Shown here in pieces: positions 1 through 10,016 of a DNA stretch of 46,463 nucleotides (the first letter of the stretch is position 1; each line of letters starts with the position of its first letter). The notes under the pieces are model-generated. The model was not told where the DNA came from. It ran no database searches and saw nothing but the letters and a program-made list of their open reading frames with translations. The stretch is taken from assembly GCA_900542675.1 (NCBI GenBank), contig UQOT01000007.1, forward strand, positions 1-46,463, written 5' to 3'. This DNA comes from an uncultured Eubacteriales bacterium. Lineage in GTDB: Bacteria; Bacillota; Clostridia; Monoglobales; Monoglobaceae. The position numbers were made by a program, and so were the translations under genes.

Positions 1-2
1 CT

Positions 3-68
3 GTTGAGCCTAAAAAAGACAGTTTAGGCAAAATAGCGGAACAGAAAAATCGCGGACAGGAGTGGTAA
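3..68 (+). CDS. 3' end of an ICE gene (partial, C-terminal tail only)
   Basis: A reading frame enters from the left edge and ends at TAA (66-68). It encodes 21 residues ending DSLGKIAEQKNRGQEW. The ending resembles the tails of other ICE proteins in this window (KDRGREL, SKEREM, SKEQEL), all of which follow a KPSLL-type motif. It is therefore probably the end of another tail-bearing ICE protein, but too little is visible to name it. The frame call is moderately secure because it is open to the edge and stops about 100 bases before the next gene. Confidence 0.45.
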   Translation, partial: VEPKKDSLGKIAEQKNRGQEW

Positions 69-167
69 TTATGATAAGGCAATATTTGATTTATCGGTGC
101 AGACCGCCTTAGCGGAGTACCCTTTTGAAAGAGAAAACCACAAAATATTTTATGGAGGTAATAATAA

Positions 168-3100
168 ATGAGAACAAAACATTCTATTAAATCTGTGTTG
201 TCGGGAGTTCTGGCAGCAGTAATGACCATTGGCGCGATGCCCGCTATAAGCGTTTTGGCAGCACAGGTGAATGAGTATATTGATCCCGCTGATGTTTGGA
301 TTACATCAAACGGCAGAACAAACGAGCTTGACTTCAATGCCACGATTACGCAGGAAACAGCTTGGTGTCCCGTGTGTAACAAGGACACGATAAATCTTAC
401 TTACAGAACGCCGGAATACACAAAATCGGGTACGACGGCGTTAAACAGAGGCGTTCAGTTCTCGGACGGCACAATGACAGACGGCGTTACAAAGGGAAAC
501 ATTGATGACGGCAGACCGGGAGTTGACGCGACCTATTCAACGTACCATTGGACAAAATCTGTTTGCCAGATATGCGGCACGATAAACTCGGTTGACGGCG
601 AAGGCTCATACAGCTTCGGCAGAAATGTTTACGGCTTGAATAGCTGCGACCACGATTTCTTCTTGGACTTTGATAATACAACATATACACCGTATGACAG
701 CGAGTATCATACGACTACCTTGAAAAAGGGGCAGTATTGTCAGTTCTGCAAGGGAACAAAAGCAAGAGCCACCGACAAAAAGGAACGGCACAATGTTGAT
801 GAAACGATTGACGGCGAGCTGGGAAATCAACGCTTTCACATCACAGGCGAATGTGATGACTGCGGATATGACAAGAGCGAGTATGTGGCGGCAAAGTCTG
901 TTATACAGAGCTACTACGGCAAAGTTGACGGACAGGCACACACCGTGACAGTCAATGATTTATCAGAGGACGGAGTGCATACCAAAATCCGCTACGGAAC
1001 GGAAGCCAGTGAGTGCAACAAGACATCTGCACCAAAACCTGCGACAGCGAGGGCGTAAAGGAATTTCACTGTAAGCATTGTGACGAAAAAATGATACAGG
1101 CTATTTCTGCGACAGGTCATAAGCCCGGAACTCCGGCAACTTGTACGGAAGCCCAGATTTGCGAAAGCTGCGGCGCTGTTCTTGAATTGCCGATAGGACA
1201 TCACTATTCCGAGACAGTAACGCCGCCGAGCTGTTCAGCTATGGGCTTTACAACTTTCACTTGTGACGATTGCGGTACTTCATATATCGGAAATTACACG
1301 GATAAGACAGCACATCATTATGTCGGTGTAATCACTCCCGCGACTTGCACAGAGCTTGGCTATACGACCTACACTTGCACAGAGTGCGACAATAGCTACA
1401 AGAGCGATTATGTTGATAAGACGGAACATCATTATCATATTGATGTGACTGCGCCTACTTGCACAGCTATGGGATATTCGACCTACACTTGTCACGACTG
1501 CGGCGTAAGCTTCATTGCGGATTACACCGACGTTGTGCCGCATAATTACAGAAAAGAGGTAATTGCTCCTACTTGCACCGAGCAGGGCTACACGGTTTAC
1601 ACTTGCCCGGACTGCGGAAAAGAATACATCGGTGACGAGCTTGAGCCTGTTGAGCATTAGTACAGCGCATCAGTAACAGAACCGAAGTGTGAGGAAATGG
1701 GCTTCACAACATATACTTGTGACGATTGCGGATATTCGTATATTGCCGATTACACAAATTCGACAGGACATCATTATGATGAGGTTGTAACTCCCCCGAC
1801 TTGTACGGAAATAGGGTTTTCAACCTTCACTTGTAAGGACTGCGGAAAGAGCTATATCGGAAACGAACAGGCAAAGTTAGACCACGATTATGAAACTGCC
1901 GTAACATCACCGACTTGCACTTCAATGGGCTTTACGGTATTTACCTGTAAGGATTGCGGCGATATCTACACCGGCGATTACACGGACGTTATCCCCCATA
2001 ATTACAAGGAAGTCGTAACCGCGCCCACCTGCTCAGAAATTGGCTTCTCAACTTTCACCTGTGAGGACTGCGGAAAGTCGTATCAGGGCAATGAAACAGC
2101 AAAAATACCGCATAATTACGATAAGGCTGTAACAGAACCGACCTGCACTTTAATGGGCTTCACGACATACACTTGCCCGGATTGCGGCGATACCTATACA
2201 GCGGACTATACGGATATGAAAGGACACGATTATGAAACGGTAGTTACAACAGCTACTTGTACCTCTATCGGCTACACAACATATATCTGTAAAAGCTGCG
2301 GCAACACATATATTGCCGATGAAACCGCAAAGGCGGCGCACAATTATGAGATTACCGTAACAGAGCCTACTTGTACCGAGCTTGGATATTCAACATATAC
2401 TTGTAAGGACTGCGGCGAAACATATCGCGCTGATGAGGTTGCAGCAAACGGACACACCGTGTCGGATTGGATAATTGACACTCCGGCAACTATTGAGCAT
2501 AGCGGTGAGAAGCATAAGGAATGTACGGTTTGCGGTGAGGTTCTTGAGAACGCAGAAATACCGCAGCTCACCGACAAAGACAACTCTGATGAGGACGGTC
2601 ATTCAAAGGTCGGTGATTATTCTATCCTTATTACCGATAAGGACAACAAGCCGATTTTCGACAGCGAGATAAGCATTGATAAGAACGACAATATCACTAT
2701 CGTTCTTCCTGACGGCAGACTTCTTAGTGCTGACGATATTACCACTATTACGGTAACACGCTCCGAAACACATCAGGCTGCTAAGGATATAAACATCTTT
2801 ATCGCTGATACAAAAAATAACGCGGCAACAGGAAAGACTGATGAGAACGGACAGTTAAGAGTTCCGAACACACAGAGTTCAACAGGCAGCTCCAACGGTA
2901 CGGTTGCAGACAAAGAAAATACCTATGTCGTTGTCGTAACCGATAAGAATGGCACACTTATTCCGAATTGCACCGTAACTGTCGGCGAAAACTTCTCAAT
3001 AGATGTAAAGCTCCCCGACGATACTGCATTTGATAAGGATAACCGCATTACGGCAACGACAGTAACCGAAAAGGGTGAGCCGGTAAAGGGGCTGCGTGTT

Positions 3101-5941
3101 CAGCTTATCGGTGACGGCGATTTTGTGGAGAACGGCTACACCAATATTAACGGACAGATAACTCTGCCAATGTCAAATTCCGATATTACCGACGAAAACG
3201 GCAAAGGCGAGGTTGGCGAAATAAACGGCGACAAGATTTATGACTATATCGTTACTGTATCAGATGAAACAGGTCTTATTAAGAACGCGCTTATTACACT
3301 GATTTCAGATGATAATTCAGTTCTTGTATGCCTTCCCTACGGAAAGGTAATTGACTACTTTAACCGTACAACAATAAAGGTCGTTCGTTCAGACGGAACT
3401 CCTGTTTCGGATTGGAAAGTCAGCGTTTACAATAAGGACGGCAGCGGACTTCGTACAGAGGTTACGGACGAAAACGGTATAGTAATCGTTCCTCCGCTCT
3501 CCGAAGCTCCCATATCGAAGCCGACGCCTAATCCCGATCCTGACGAGGAAACCAAACCTCTCCCCGGCGTTGAAGTAACGCCTGTTCCCGGTGAAACGGA
3601 GAAACCGAGCGAACCTGAAAAGCCGGAGGAACCGACTGAAAAGCCAAGCGAGCCTACTCCCACTCCCGATTTAGGGGATGGCTCTGTTGTTCAGAACAAA
3701 AATTATAAATACCGTGTATATGTTTGGGACAATGACGGTGTTATTACAGAGTTTGGCTTGATTAAATTGCAGGACAACGGCGATTTGGTTATCGAGCTTC
3801 CCGAAAACAAGCTGCTTGATGAAAGCAATAAAACCTATGTTAAGGTTGTAAACGAGAATGACGGCACGGCAGTAAAGGCTATAACCGTCAATGTTTCAGA
3901 TGTTAAGGGCGGTAAAGCTTCAGATATTACAAACAGCTACGGTATCGCGGTTGTTCCCGTATCGGATACGGACACGACAGACATCAAGGGTAACGCACAG
4001 GTTAAGGATAACGAAGGTAATCTGTATAATGTAAATGTTTCGACCGATGAAAAGGGCGCGATTGAAGGTGCGGTTGTAAAGGCTGCCGACGGTAAGATAA
4101 CCATAACGCTCCCCGATGGAACGACAATCAATTACAAGGACAGAACCACGGTTACAGTTTCCAACAGGGACAATAAGCCTGTTTCAGGTATTCCCGTAAA
4201 CGTAAAGGATAATGCGGGCGGCGACAGAACGGAAAACACTGATAAAAACGGTGCTGTTGTTGTTCCTCCGAGAAACGAGTTTGAAACGGACAATAATGGC
4301 GACACAGGAGAAATTCCCGTTCCGACACCTACCCCAAATCCCGACGCAACACCTGAGCCGGGTGATGATCCAAGTTCTACGCCCACTCCGACAGAGAAGC
4401 CGATTATAAAGCTGAATGTTAAGGTTCAGGACGAGAGCGGCATTATTGAAAATGCTGTTGTAGTTCGCGGCGATAATAACGAGATTACCGTTAAGCTCCC
4501 CAACGGCAAGGTTCTTGATAAGGATAACCGTATAAAGGTTACTGTTACAAATCAGGACAACGAGCCGATTGAGGGTATCAAGGTTACGGTAAATGAAAAC
4601 AAAGGAAATACGGACAATGACACTACAAACAAGTTGGGCTATATAATCGTGCCTGTAATTGAAAACGACAATACCGACGGTAACGGCGGTGTTGTTGAGG
4701 AAAACAAGGATAATGTTAAGACGCAGTACACCGTTATTGTAGAGAACAACGACGGTAAGATTTCCGGCGCTGATGTTACGATTGCGGACAGTAAAATCAG
4801 TGTTAAGCTCCCTGACACGCATACTTTGACATCCTCAAATCAGACAAAGGTTACTGTTCTTGATAAGAACGCACAGCCTGTTAAGGATATGAATATTACT
4901 GTTACAGATAAGAATAGCAAGACCGCTGAAAAGTCAACTGACGCGAACGGAAAAATTACCGTTCCCGTTAAGACTTCGACAGGCGGTTCGTCATCAGGCG
5001 GAAGCTCCGGCGGCTCGTCAGGTGGCGGCGGTTCATCAAGTACCACATCAACCGTAAATGTCAAGATTACTGATAAGGACGGAAAGACCGTTAATATTTC
5101 CAAGTCGATAGATAAAGACGGAAAAGTTACACTGACACTCCCGAACGGTAAGACACTCACGGATAACTACTATGTTATCACAGTTACAGACGGACGCGGC
5201 AATGCGAAGCCAGACACCGATATTATCTTAAAGGATAAGAAAGGCAATTCCGCTGACGGCACTACCGATAAGGACGGTAAATTGACACTTCCGGCAGATG
5301 AACATAAGTCATATATCGTAGGTTACGAGGACGGTACTTTCAAGCCGGAAGGTGATATGACAAGAGCCGAAGCTGCGGCTATATTTGCAAGAAATATTGC
5401 TGAGCGCAAGGGTGAAAAGATGTCAAATGTCAAGTCATCATTTACCGATGTTGATACAAAGCTGTGGTATAATCAGTACATTTCATATCTTGAAAAGTAT
5501 GATATTATCGAGGGTTACGATGATAAGACTTTTAAGCCCGATGCTCCTATCACAAGAGCTGAATTTGTGACTATGTGCGCAAGGTTCTATAACCTGTTTG
5601 ATAAGACAACAGACGCTAAATCCAATAAATTTACAGACGTTGCAAGCTCTCATTGGGCGTACAAGTTTATAAACAGTGCTACGGCTATGGATTGGATAAA
5701 GGGTTATGCTGACGGCAGCTTCAAGCCAGACAACAACATTACCCGTGCCGAGGTGGTAGCTATCGTGAACAGAGTTACCGACCGTGAAGCCGATACGGAG
5801 TATGTCAATAAAAACCTGTCGAGCCTTAATCGCTTTGATGATTTGACCGATACAGGTTATTGGGCATACTATCCGATAATTGAAGCAGCGAACACTCATA
5901 AGGCGGTTACAAACGCTGACGGCGAAACTTGGGTGAAATAA
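168..5941 (+). pseudogene. Giant secreted SLH surface protein with Cys-rich repeats (frameshift plus amber)
   Basis: The intact protein would be about 1924 residues. It starts with ATG at 168 behind ATGGAGGT and has a Sec signal peptide (MRTKHSIKSVLSGVLAAVMT...). About twelve 37-residue Cys-rich units follow, each with a TCTExG...YTCxxCG pattern, then several Ig-like segments (VKLPNGK...DKDNR...VTV), Pro/Thr-rich linkers near 3520-3680 and 4310-4400, and a Gly/Ser stretch near 4980-5040. Three C-terminal SLH repeats (near 5311, 5503 and 5690) would bind cell-wall polymer. The frame breaks near 1033-1036: one extra A would join the first part to the downstream Cys-rich frame. A TAG at 1658-1660 then lies in phase with the rest. 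The pieces are 168-1058, about 1037-1660 and 1661-5941. As read, only a short secreted N-terminal part could be made, without an anchor. Likely role if intact: adhesin or surface-exclusion protein of the ICE. Confidence 0.8.
1130..2470 (+). repeat. About twelve tandem 37-residue (111-bp) Cys-rich coding repeats
   Basis: Units recur about every 111 bases and encode TCT-E-x-G-[FY]-[ST]-T-[FY]-T-C-x-x-C-G, then a Y-x-A/G-D/N-[YE] stretch and a His-x-Tyr. Each unit has three conserved Cys and one or two His, a spacing that could bind a metal ion or form disulfides. The units are diverged at the DNA level, so they are not a recent expansion. The amber codon lies between the fifth and sixth units. 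Confidence 0.85.
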
Positions 5942-5954
5942 TTGTCGAATACTT

Positions 5955-5988
5955 GCAGAAAAGCAGTCTTGACGGATTGCTTTTCTGC
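5955..5988 (+). terminator. Hairpin after the surface protein gene
   Basis: GCAGAAAAGCA (5955-5965) pairs perfectly with TGCTTTTCTGC (5978-5988), an 11-bp stem with a 12-base loop. No clean T-run follows, so termination may be weak. The right arm overlaps the -35 region proposed for the Nudix gene. Confidence 0.5.
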
Positions 5989-6005
5989 GATAAATGTGCT
6001 ATAAT
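5977..6005 (+). promoter_or_regulatory. Promoter of the Nudix cargo gene
   Basis: TTGCTT (5977-5982), a 17-base spacer and TATAAT (6000-6005). The leader after it (ATAAATCGGGATTTTG then GGAGG) closely matches the leader of the HEPN cargo gene at 21361, although the two genes are unrelated. Confidence 0.55.
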
Positions 6006-6046
6006 TTAATTAATAGATAAATCGGGATTTTGCGGAGGTGTATGTA

Positions 6047-6496
6047 ATGGAACGCTTGGAAAAGGTGGAACTTACAGCTTTATGTTTATTGCATCAAAAT
6101 GGACAATATTTGTTACAAGACAGAGTAAAGAAAGATTGGAAAGGATTTACATTACCTGGTGGACACGTGGAACCAGGTGAGTCTATAGTTGATGCCATTG
6201 TCCGAGAAATGAAAGAAGAAACAGGGTTGACGATTACAAATCCAAAACTGTGTGGTGTAAAACAGTTTCCGATTGATGAAGGACGATATATTGTTTTTCT
6301 TTTTGAGGCAACTCAGTATGAAGGAGAACTTTGTTCTTCTGACGAAGGAAAAATGCAGTGGATTAAAACAGAAGAACTTGATAAACTTAACTTGGTTAAT
6401 GATTTTTATGATTTGATTGATGTGATGCTTGATGAGAATTTAAGCGAATTTCAATATGTTATTAAAAATAAGAAATGGAATATTATCAAGAAGTAG
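6047..6496 (+). CDS. Nudix hydrolase (MutT/8-oxo-dGTPase-like)
   Basis: 149 residues. The Nudix box is complete: GGHVEPGESIVDAIVREMKEETGL fits G-x5-E-x7-REUxEExGU and holds the Mg-binding glutamates that hydrolyse nucleoside diphosphates linked to another moiety. WKGFTLPGGH and the C-terminal MQWIKTEEL segment resemble MutT/YvcI-type 8-oxo-dGTP hydrolases, but the substrate cannot be read from sequence. I chose ATG 6047 over GTG 6038 because GGAGG (6034-6038) lies 8 bases upstream of the ATG. The gene is more AT-rich than the ICE backbone and has its own promoter and terminator, so it looks like transferred cargo. Confidence 0.88.
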   Translation: MERLEKVELTALCLLHQNGQYLLQDRVKKDWKGFTLPGGHVEPGESIVDAIVREMKEETGLTITNPKLCGVKQFPIDEGRYIVFLFEATQYEGELCSSDEGKMQWIKTEELDKLNLVNDFYDLIDVMLDENLSEFQYVIKNKKWNIIKK

Positions 6497-6582
6497 ATCA
6501 ACAGCAAATTCCCGTTTGTCGAGCTGATAAATTATAGCAAAGTATGTGTAAGCAGAGGATAACAAGTAAATAACAAATACAA

Positions 6583-6613
6583 GGAGTAATCTGAAAATGA
6601 TTGCTCCTTTTTT
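6583..6613 (+). terminator. Rho-independent terminator after the Nudix gene
   Basis: GGAGTAATC (6583-6591) pairs with GATTGCTCC (6599-6607), with one G-T pair, and is followed by six T. It closely resembles the terminator after the other cargo block at 22803. Bases 6497-6582 hold no gene that I can see. Confidence 0.8.
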
Positions 6614-6636
6614 GATGCCTGAAGGAGGTGATATTT

Positions 6637-7122
6637 ATGCAGGAAGAAGTTGAAAACAGAACAGTCACGTTAATAATCAGCACAACAAAAATGACAGGCA
6701 GAGCTTTGAAAGGAGCGTTGCAAAAATATCTTGCATATCAAAAAGCCAAATCACAAGGCAAGGCATATAAGGATGTTAAGCCGACGGGCAAGCAAACGGT
6801 CAAGCAGCTTATCGGGCAAAATCAGGGTGTTACCAATGTTGAGATTGAGGATAAAAGTATCAAGGATTTTGAGCGAATAGCCCGAAAATACGGTGTGGAC
6901 TACGCCATAAAAAAGGACAAAACCTCGGATATTACGAAATACCTTGTATTCTTCAAAGCGAGAGACGGTGACGCTTTAAATGCCGCAATGACGGAATATG
7001 CACAAAAGAAGCTGAAAACTCAAAGCAAGCCGTCGCTGCTTAAACGGCTTAAATCACTCGGAGCGCTCGTGCAGAACCGTGAGCCGAAAGTTAAAAATAA
7101 GGATAGAGGGCGTGAATTATGA
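6637..7122 (+). CDS. PcfB-family (DUF3801) conjugation protein
   Basis: 161 residues. The sequence from NRTVTLIISTTKMTGRALKGAL through GKQTVKQLIGQNQGVTNVEI to ARKYGVDYAIKKDKTSD...YLVFFKARDGDALNAA is characteristic of the DUF3801/PcfB family. PcfB is known in enterococcal conjugation as a partner of the coupling protein and relaxase. ATG 6637 is chosen because AAGGAGGTGA precedes it at ideal spacing. Its stop overlaps the original virD4 start (ATGA, 7119-7122), so the two are translationally coupled. The C-terminus carries the shared SKPSLLKRL tail and ends KDRGREL. It is the first backbone gene after the Nudix cargo. Confidence 0.88.
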   Translation: MQEEVENRTVTLIISTTKMTGRALKGALQKYLAYQKAKSQGKAYKDVKPTGKQTVKQLIGQNQGVTNVEIEDKSIKDFERIARKYGVDYAIKKDKTSDITKYLVFFKARDGDALNAAMTEYAQKKLKTQSKPSLLKRLKSLGALVQNREPKVKNKDRGREL

Positions 7123-8766
7123 AGCAGATAAATTACAAAAAACTCATTATCCCGAATATCCCCTACCTGTTCATAGCTCTGCATTATCAGAATTGCGGTG
7201 TATGTGAAAGGAAAAAACGCAAAAAAGTTCCGTAAGAATGAGGAATACGGCTCAGCGCGCTGGGGTACTCACGATGATATTGCACCGTATATTGATGCCG
7301 TATTTGAAAACAATATCCTGCTCACTCAGACGGAACGATTAACAATGAACAGCCGCCCGAAAAATCCGAAGCTGGCAAGAAACAAGAATGTGCTTGTAAT
7401 CGGTGGTTCGGGCAGCGGTAAGACAAGGTTTTTCATAAAGCCCAATCTGATGCAGATGCACAGTAGTTATGTTGTTACCGATCCGAAAGGAAGTATCCTT
7501 ATCGAGTGCGGAAAGCTCCTGCAAGAGAACAACTATCGTATAAAGGTATTTAACACGATAAACTTCAAAAAGAGTATGCACTACAACCCGTTCGCATATA
7601 TCCACAGCGAAAAGGATATTTTGAAGCTCGTTACCACGCTTATCACCAATACCAAGGGCGAGGGCAAAGGCGGAGACGATTTCTGGGTGAAAGCTGAAAC
7701 GCTGCTGTATTGCGCCCTGATAGGCTTGATATGGTACGAAGCTCCGCCGGAGGAACAGAACCTTGCTACCCTTGTTGCATTTATCAATGCTATGGATGTT
7801 CGTGAGGACGATGAAGCCTTTAAAAATAATGTAGACCTTGCATTTGAGGAATTGGAAGCAAGAGAGCCGGAACACTTTGCAGTAAGGCAATATAAGAAAT
7901 ACAAGCTCGCTGCCGGAAAAACAGCGAAATCTATCAATATTTCCTGCGGCGCTCGGCTTGCCCCTTTTGACATTTCCGAGCTTAGAGAAATAACGATGTA
8001 TGACGAATTGGAGCTTGATACTCTCGGCGATAAAATCTTTATCAATGAGAAGGACAAGAACGATAAGAGTTATCAGAAAACGGCTCTGTTTCTCATAATG
8101 TCCGATACGGATACTACTTTCAATTTCCTGATAGCAATGATTTATTCGCAGCTATTTAATCTGCTTTGTGAAAAAGCAGATGATGTTTACGGCGGCAGGC
8201 TTCCGGTACACGTTCGGTGTCTGATAGATGAGTGCGCCAATATCGGTCAGATACCAAACCTCGAAAAGCTGATGGCGACCATACGAAGCCGTGAAATATC
8301 GGCTTGCTTGGTATTACAGGCTCAGAGTCAGCTAAAAGCACTCTATAAGGAAAGCGCCGATACAATAATCGGCAACTGCGACACTTCTATATTTCTCGGA
8401 GGTAAAGAGCCGACTACGCTCAAGGAGCTTAATCAGGCACTCGGCAAGGAAACGATAGATACCTATAACACGGGCGAAAGCCGCGGCAGAGAAGTTCCGC
8501 ACAGCTTAAACTATCAAAAGCTTGGCAAAGACCTTGCTTCTGTCGATGAGCTGTCCGTCCTTGACGGCGGCAAGTGTATCTTGCAGCTACGCGGTGTGCG
8601 TACGTTTAAATCCGACAAGTACGACATCACGCAGCACCCGAAGTACAAGTATTTATCGGACGCAAATCCGAAAAACACTTTTGATATTGAAAAATATCTC
8701 AAATGCAGATTAAAAGTGAAGAAGGACGAGGTGTATGATGTATTTGAAGTTAATGCCAGTCAATAG
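7119..8766 (+). pseudogene. VirD4/TraG-type coupling protein with the membrane segment deleted
   Basis: The coupling ATPase normally links the relaxosome to the type IV channel. The original start is ATG 7119, overlapping the pcfB stop, and reads MKQINYKKLIIPNIPYLFIAL; after about 7176 this frame reads into a stop. The family sequence resumes in another frame at IIRIAVYVKGKNAKKF (from about 7183) and runs intact to 8766. That part holds Walker A GGSGSGKT (near 7402), YVVTDPKGS, the DE of LIDECANIGQIP (near 8224) and QAQSQLKALY. Family members normally have about 90 residues with two or more transmembrane helices between these parts; here they are missing. A soluble product might start at GTG 7198, but no ribosome site is visible there. 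The encoded pump is therefore probably unable to anchor. Confidence 0.82.
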
Positions 8767-8782
8767 TATATTCCTTTTTAAA

Positions 8783-8872
8783 TTGGCTAAAATATATCTA
8801 TATAATTTTAGCTAACCGTATTGACAAATTAGCTAAAATAACATATAATAAATATAGCTAATATAAGGAGGT
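8783..8872 (+). promoter_or_regulatory. Toxin-antitoxin promoter with repeated TTAGCTAA operators
   Basis: A perfect consensus promoter is present: TTGACA (8821-8826), 17 bases, TATAAT (8844-8849). Palindromic TTAGCTAA boxes lie at 8808-8815 and 8829-8836, with variants at 8783 (TTGGCTAA) and 8854 (ATAGCTAA). One box is in the spacer and one just after the -10, as expected for autorepression by a Phd-type antitoxin. AGGAGG follows before the start codon. Confidence 0.8.
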
Positions 8873-8879
8873 GCGTATT

Positions 8880-9113
8880 ATGACTACAGTAACCGCAACA
8901 GATGTTCAAAACAATTTCGGCAAGTATCTGCAAATGGTACAAACAGGCGAAGAAATTATTATTCTGAGAAACGGCAAGGAGATGGCGCGGCTTATTTCGC
9001 ACGACAAAAGCGTTTCCTTTTTAACAGACTCTCTTATCGGTGTTCTGAAAAATGACTATGACGATAAGGCTGCAAGAGCGGAAAGGATGGCTAAATATGA
9101 AAGTGTTGATTGA
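8880..9113 (+). CDS. Phd/YefM-type antitoxin
   Basis: 77 residues. TTVTATDVQNNFGKYLQMVQTGEEIIILRNGKEMARLI is the Phd/YefM fold, which binds operator DNA and uses its C-terminal part to cover the toxin. ATG 8880 is preceded by AGGAGG; the upstream in-frame codon at 8871 lies inside that ribosome site. The gene overlaps the PIN gene by 17 bases and is driven by the operator-rich promoter just upstream. It forms a two-gene addiction module inserted between virD4 and the pilin gene, probably stabilising the ICE. Confidence 0.88.
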   Translation: MTTVTATDVQNNFGKYLQMVQTGEEIIILRNGKEMARLISHDKSVSFLTDSLIGVLKNDYDDKAARAERMAKYESVD

Positions 9114-9504
9114 CACAAATGTCGTTCTTGATGTTTTGTGCAAAAGAGAGGACTTTTATGAAGATGCGGCAAGAATTATGAAATATTGTGAGGTAAATAA
9201 AATCACAGGTGTTATTTCAGCGTTGACTATTCCCAATATCGTATATATAATGCGAAAGGAATTGGACGCGCAGAAAACAAGAGATGTAATTGAAAAATTG
9301 CAGCTCGTGTTCACCGTCGCCGATTTGAAAGCCGACGATATAAAGAAGGCATTGTCAATGAATTTCAAGGATTTTGAAGATGCGCTTCAAAGTGCGTGTG
9401 CTTCAAGAATTAAAGCCGATTACATCATAACGAGGAACATCAGAGACTTTGCAAACAGCAAGGTCACGGCAATAAAACCTACTGAGCTTTTAGAAAGAAT
9501 TTAA
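9097..9504 (+). CDS. PIN-domain ribonuclease toxin
   Basis: 135 residues. KVLIDTNVVLDVLCKRE supplies the first acidic residue, DFEDALQ the central acidic pair and TRNIRDF the last Asp of the PIN metal site. These sites hydrolyse RNA in VapC-like toxins; this sequence belongs to the PIN_3-like branch. ATG 9097 (GAAAGGA upstream) is preferred over the upstream in-frame codon at 9052 because MKVLIDTN is the normal family start. It is coupled to the antitoxin by overlap and followed by a terminator. All catalytic positions look intact. Confidence 0.88.
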   Translation: MKVLIDTNVVLDVLCKREDFYEDAARIMKYCEVNKITGVISALTIPNIVYIMRKELDAQKTRDVIEKLQLVFTVADLKADDIKKALSMNFKDFEDALQSACASRIKADYIITRNIRDFANSKVTAIKPTELLERI

Positions 9505-9519
9505 TAAACGCATTTAGCG

Positions 9520-9553
9520 GGAACAACCTTTAACTAAGGGTTGTTCCTTTTTT
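9520..9553 (+). terminator. Terminator after the toxin-antitoxin pair
   Basis: GGAACAACC (9520-9528) pairs perfectly with GGTTGTTCC (9539-9547), followed by six T. The rest of the gap to 9672 is AT-rich; no gene or consensus promoter stands out in it. Confidence 0.85.
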
Positions 9554-9672
9554 AGTGCAAATTCTTAAAATCCCAGCCCAATGGGTTGTTCACATAGATA
9601 AGACACAAGACATAAGACAGCTATTACTTAATATTAAATTTTAATTCAAATCATTTTAAGGAGGAAACAACT

Positions 9673-9888
9673 ATGGCATTTTTTAACTCGGCAGTAACCG
9701 TACTGCAAACACTTGTAATAGCTCTCGGCGCAGGACTTGGCATTTGGGGAGCTATTAACCTTATGGAAGGATATGGAAATGACAACCCCGGTGCAAAGTC
9801 ACAGGGTATGAAGCAGCTTATGGCGGGCGGAGGCGTAGCCCTTATCGGTATGACGCTTGTACCGCTTCTGTCGGGACTGTTCAGCTAA
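9673..9888 (+). CDS. Maff2-family VirB2-like pilin
   Basis: 71 residues with two hydrophobic segments (about 9-31 and 48-69) around a short polar loop (EGYGNDNPGAKSQGMKQ). This is the Maff2 family, encoded beside VirB6 and VirB4 in Clostridia ICEs and thought to be the VirB2/TrbC-like pilin. AAGGAGG precedes the ATG. A strong terminator follows, so it can be expressed at a higher level than the genes downstream, as suits a pilin. Confidence 0.85.
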   Translation: MAFFNSAVTVLQTLVIALGAGLGIWGAINLMEGYGNDNPGAKSQGMKQLMAGGGVALIGMTLVPLLSGLFS

Positions 9889-9902
9889 AGAAACAAGACG
9901 GT

Positions 9903-9936
9903 AAAGCCCCCGTAAGGCTAATTGCGGGGGCTTTTT
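9903..9936 (+). terminator. Terminator after the pilin gene
   Basis: AAAGCCCCCG (9903-9912) pairs with CGGGGGCTTT (9925-9934), with further T after it. The stem is GC-rich and the loop about 12 bases. Confidence 0.85.
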
Positions 9937-9943
9937 GAAAGGT

Positions 9944-10004
9944 GAACAACTTGCTTGCAAGTTGTAGCGAGCAAATCCGAAAGGATTTGTGTTAGCGTAG
10001 AGAG
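9944..10004 (+). repeat. Double-hairpin palindromic element before the VirB6 gene
   Basis: Hairpin 1: ACAACTTGC (9946-9954), loop TT, GCAAGTTGT (9957-9965). Then AGCGA (9966-9970). Hairpin 2: CAAATCC (9972-9978), loop GAAA, GGATTTG (9983-9989), then a TGTTAGCGTAGAG tail. The order, the 2-base and 4-base loops, the 7-bp second stem and the AGCGA and tail words match the element inside topB (18260-18364), although the stem sequences differ. It ends against the VirB6 ribosome site (GAGGAGG). Confidence 0.6.
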
Positions 10005-10016
10005 GAGGAAAACTCG

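Noticed and set aside
1130..2470. Regular 111-bp spacing suggesting a CRISPR or satellite array
   Set aside because: The periodicity is explained by protein repeats; units diverge at the DNA level and lack identical repeats with unique spacers.
4184..4822. Long open frame on the minus strand opposite the surface protein
   Set aside because: It mirrors repetitive coding sequence, has no ribosome site and shows no protein-family pattern.
7339..8057. Minus-strand open frames opposite virD4
   Set aside because: They are antisense shadows of a strongly conserved ATPase frame and have no ribosome sites or family motifs.
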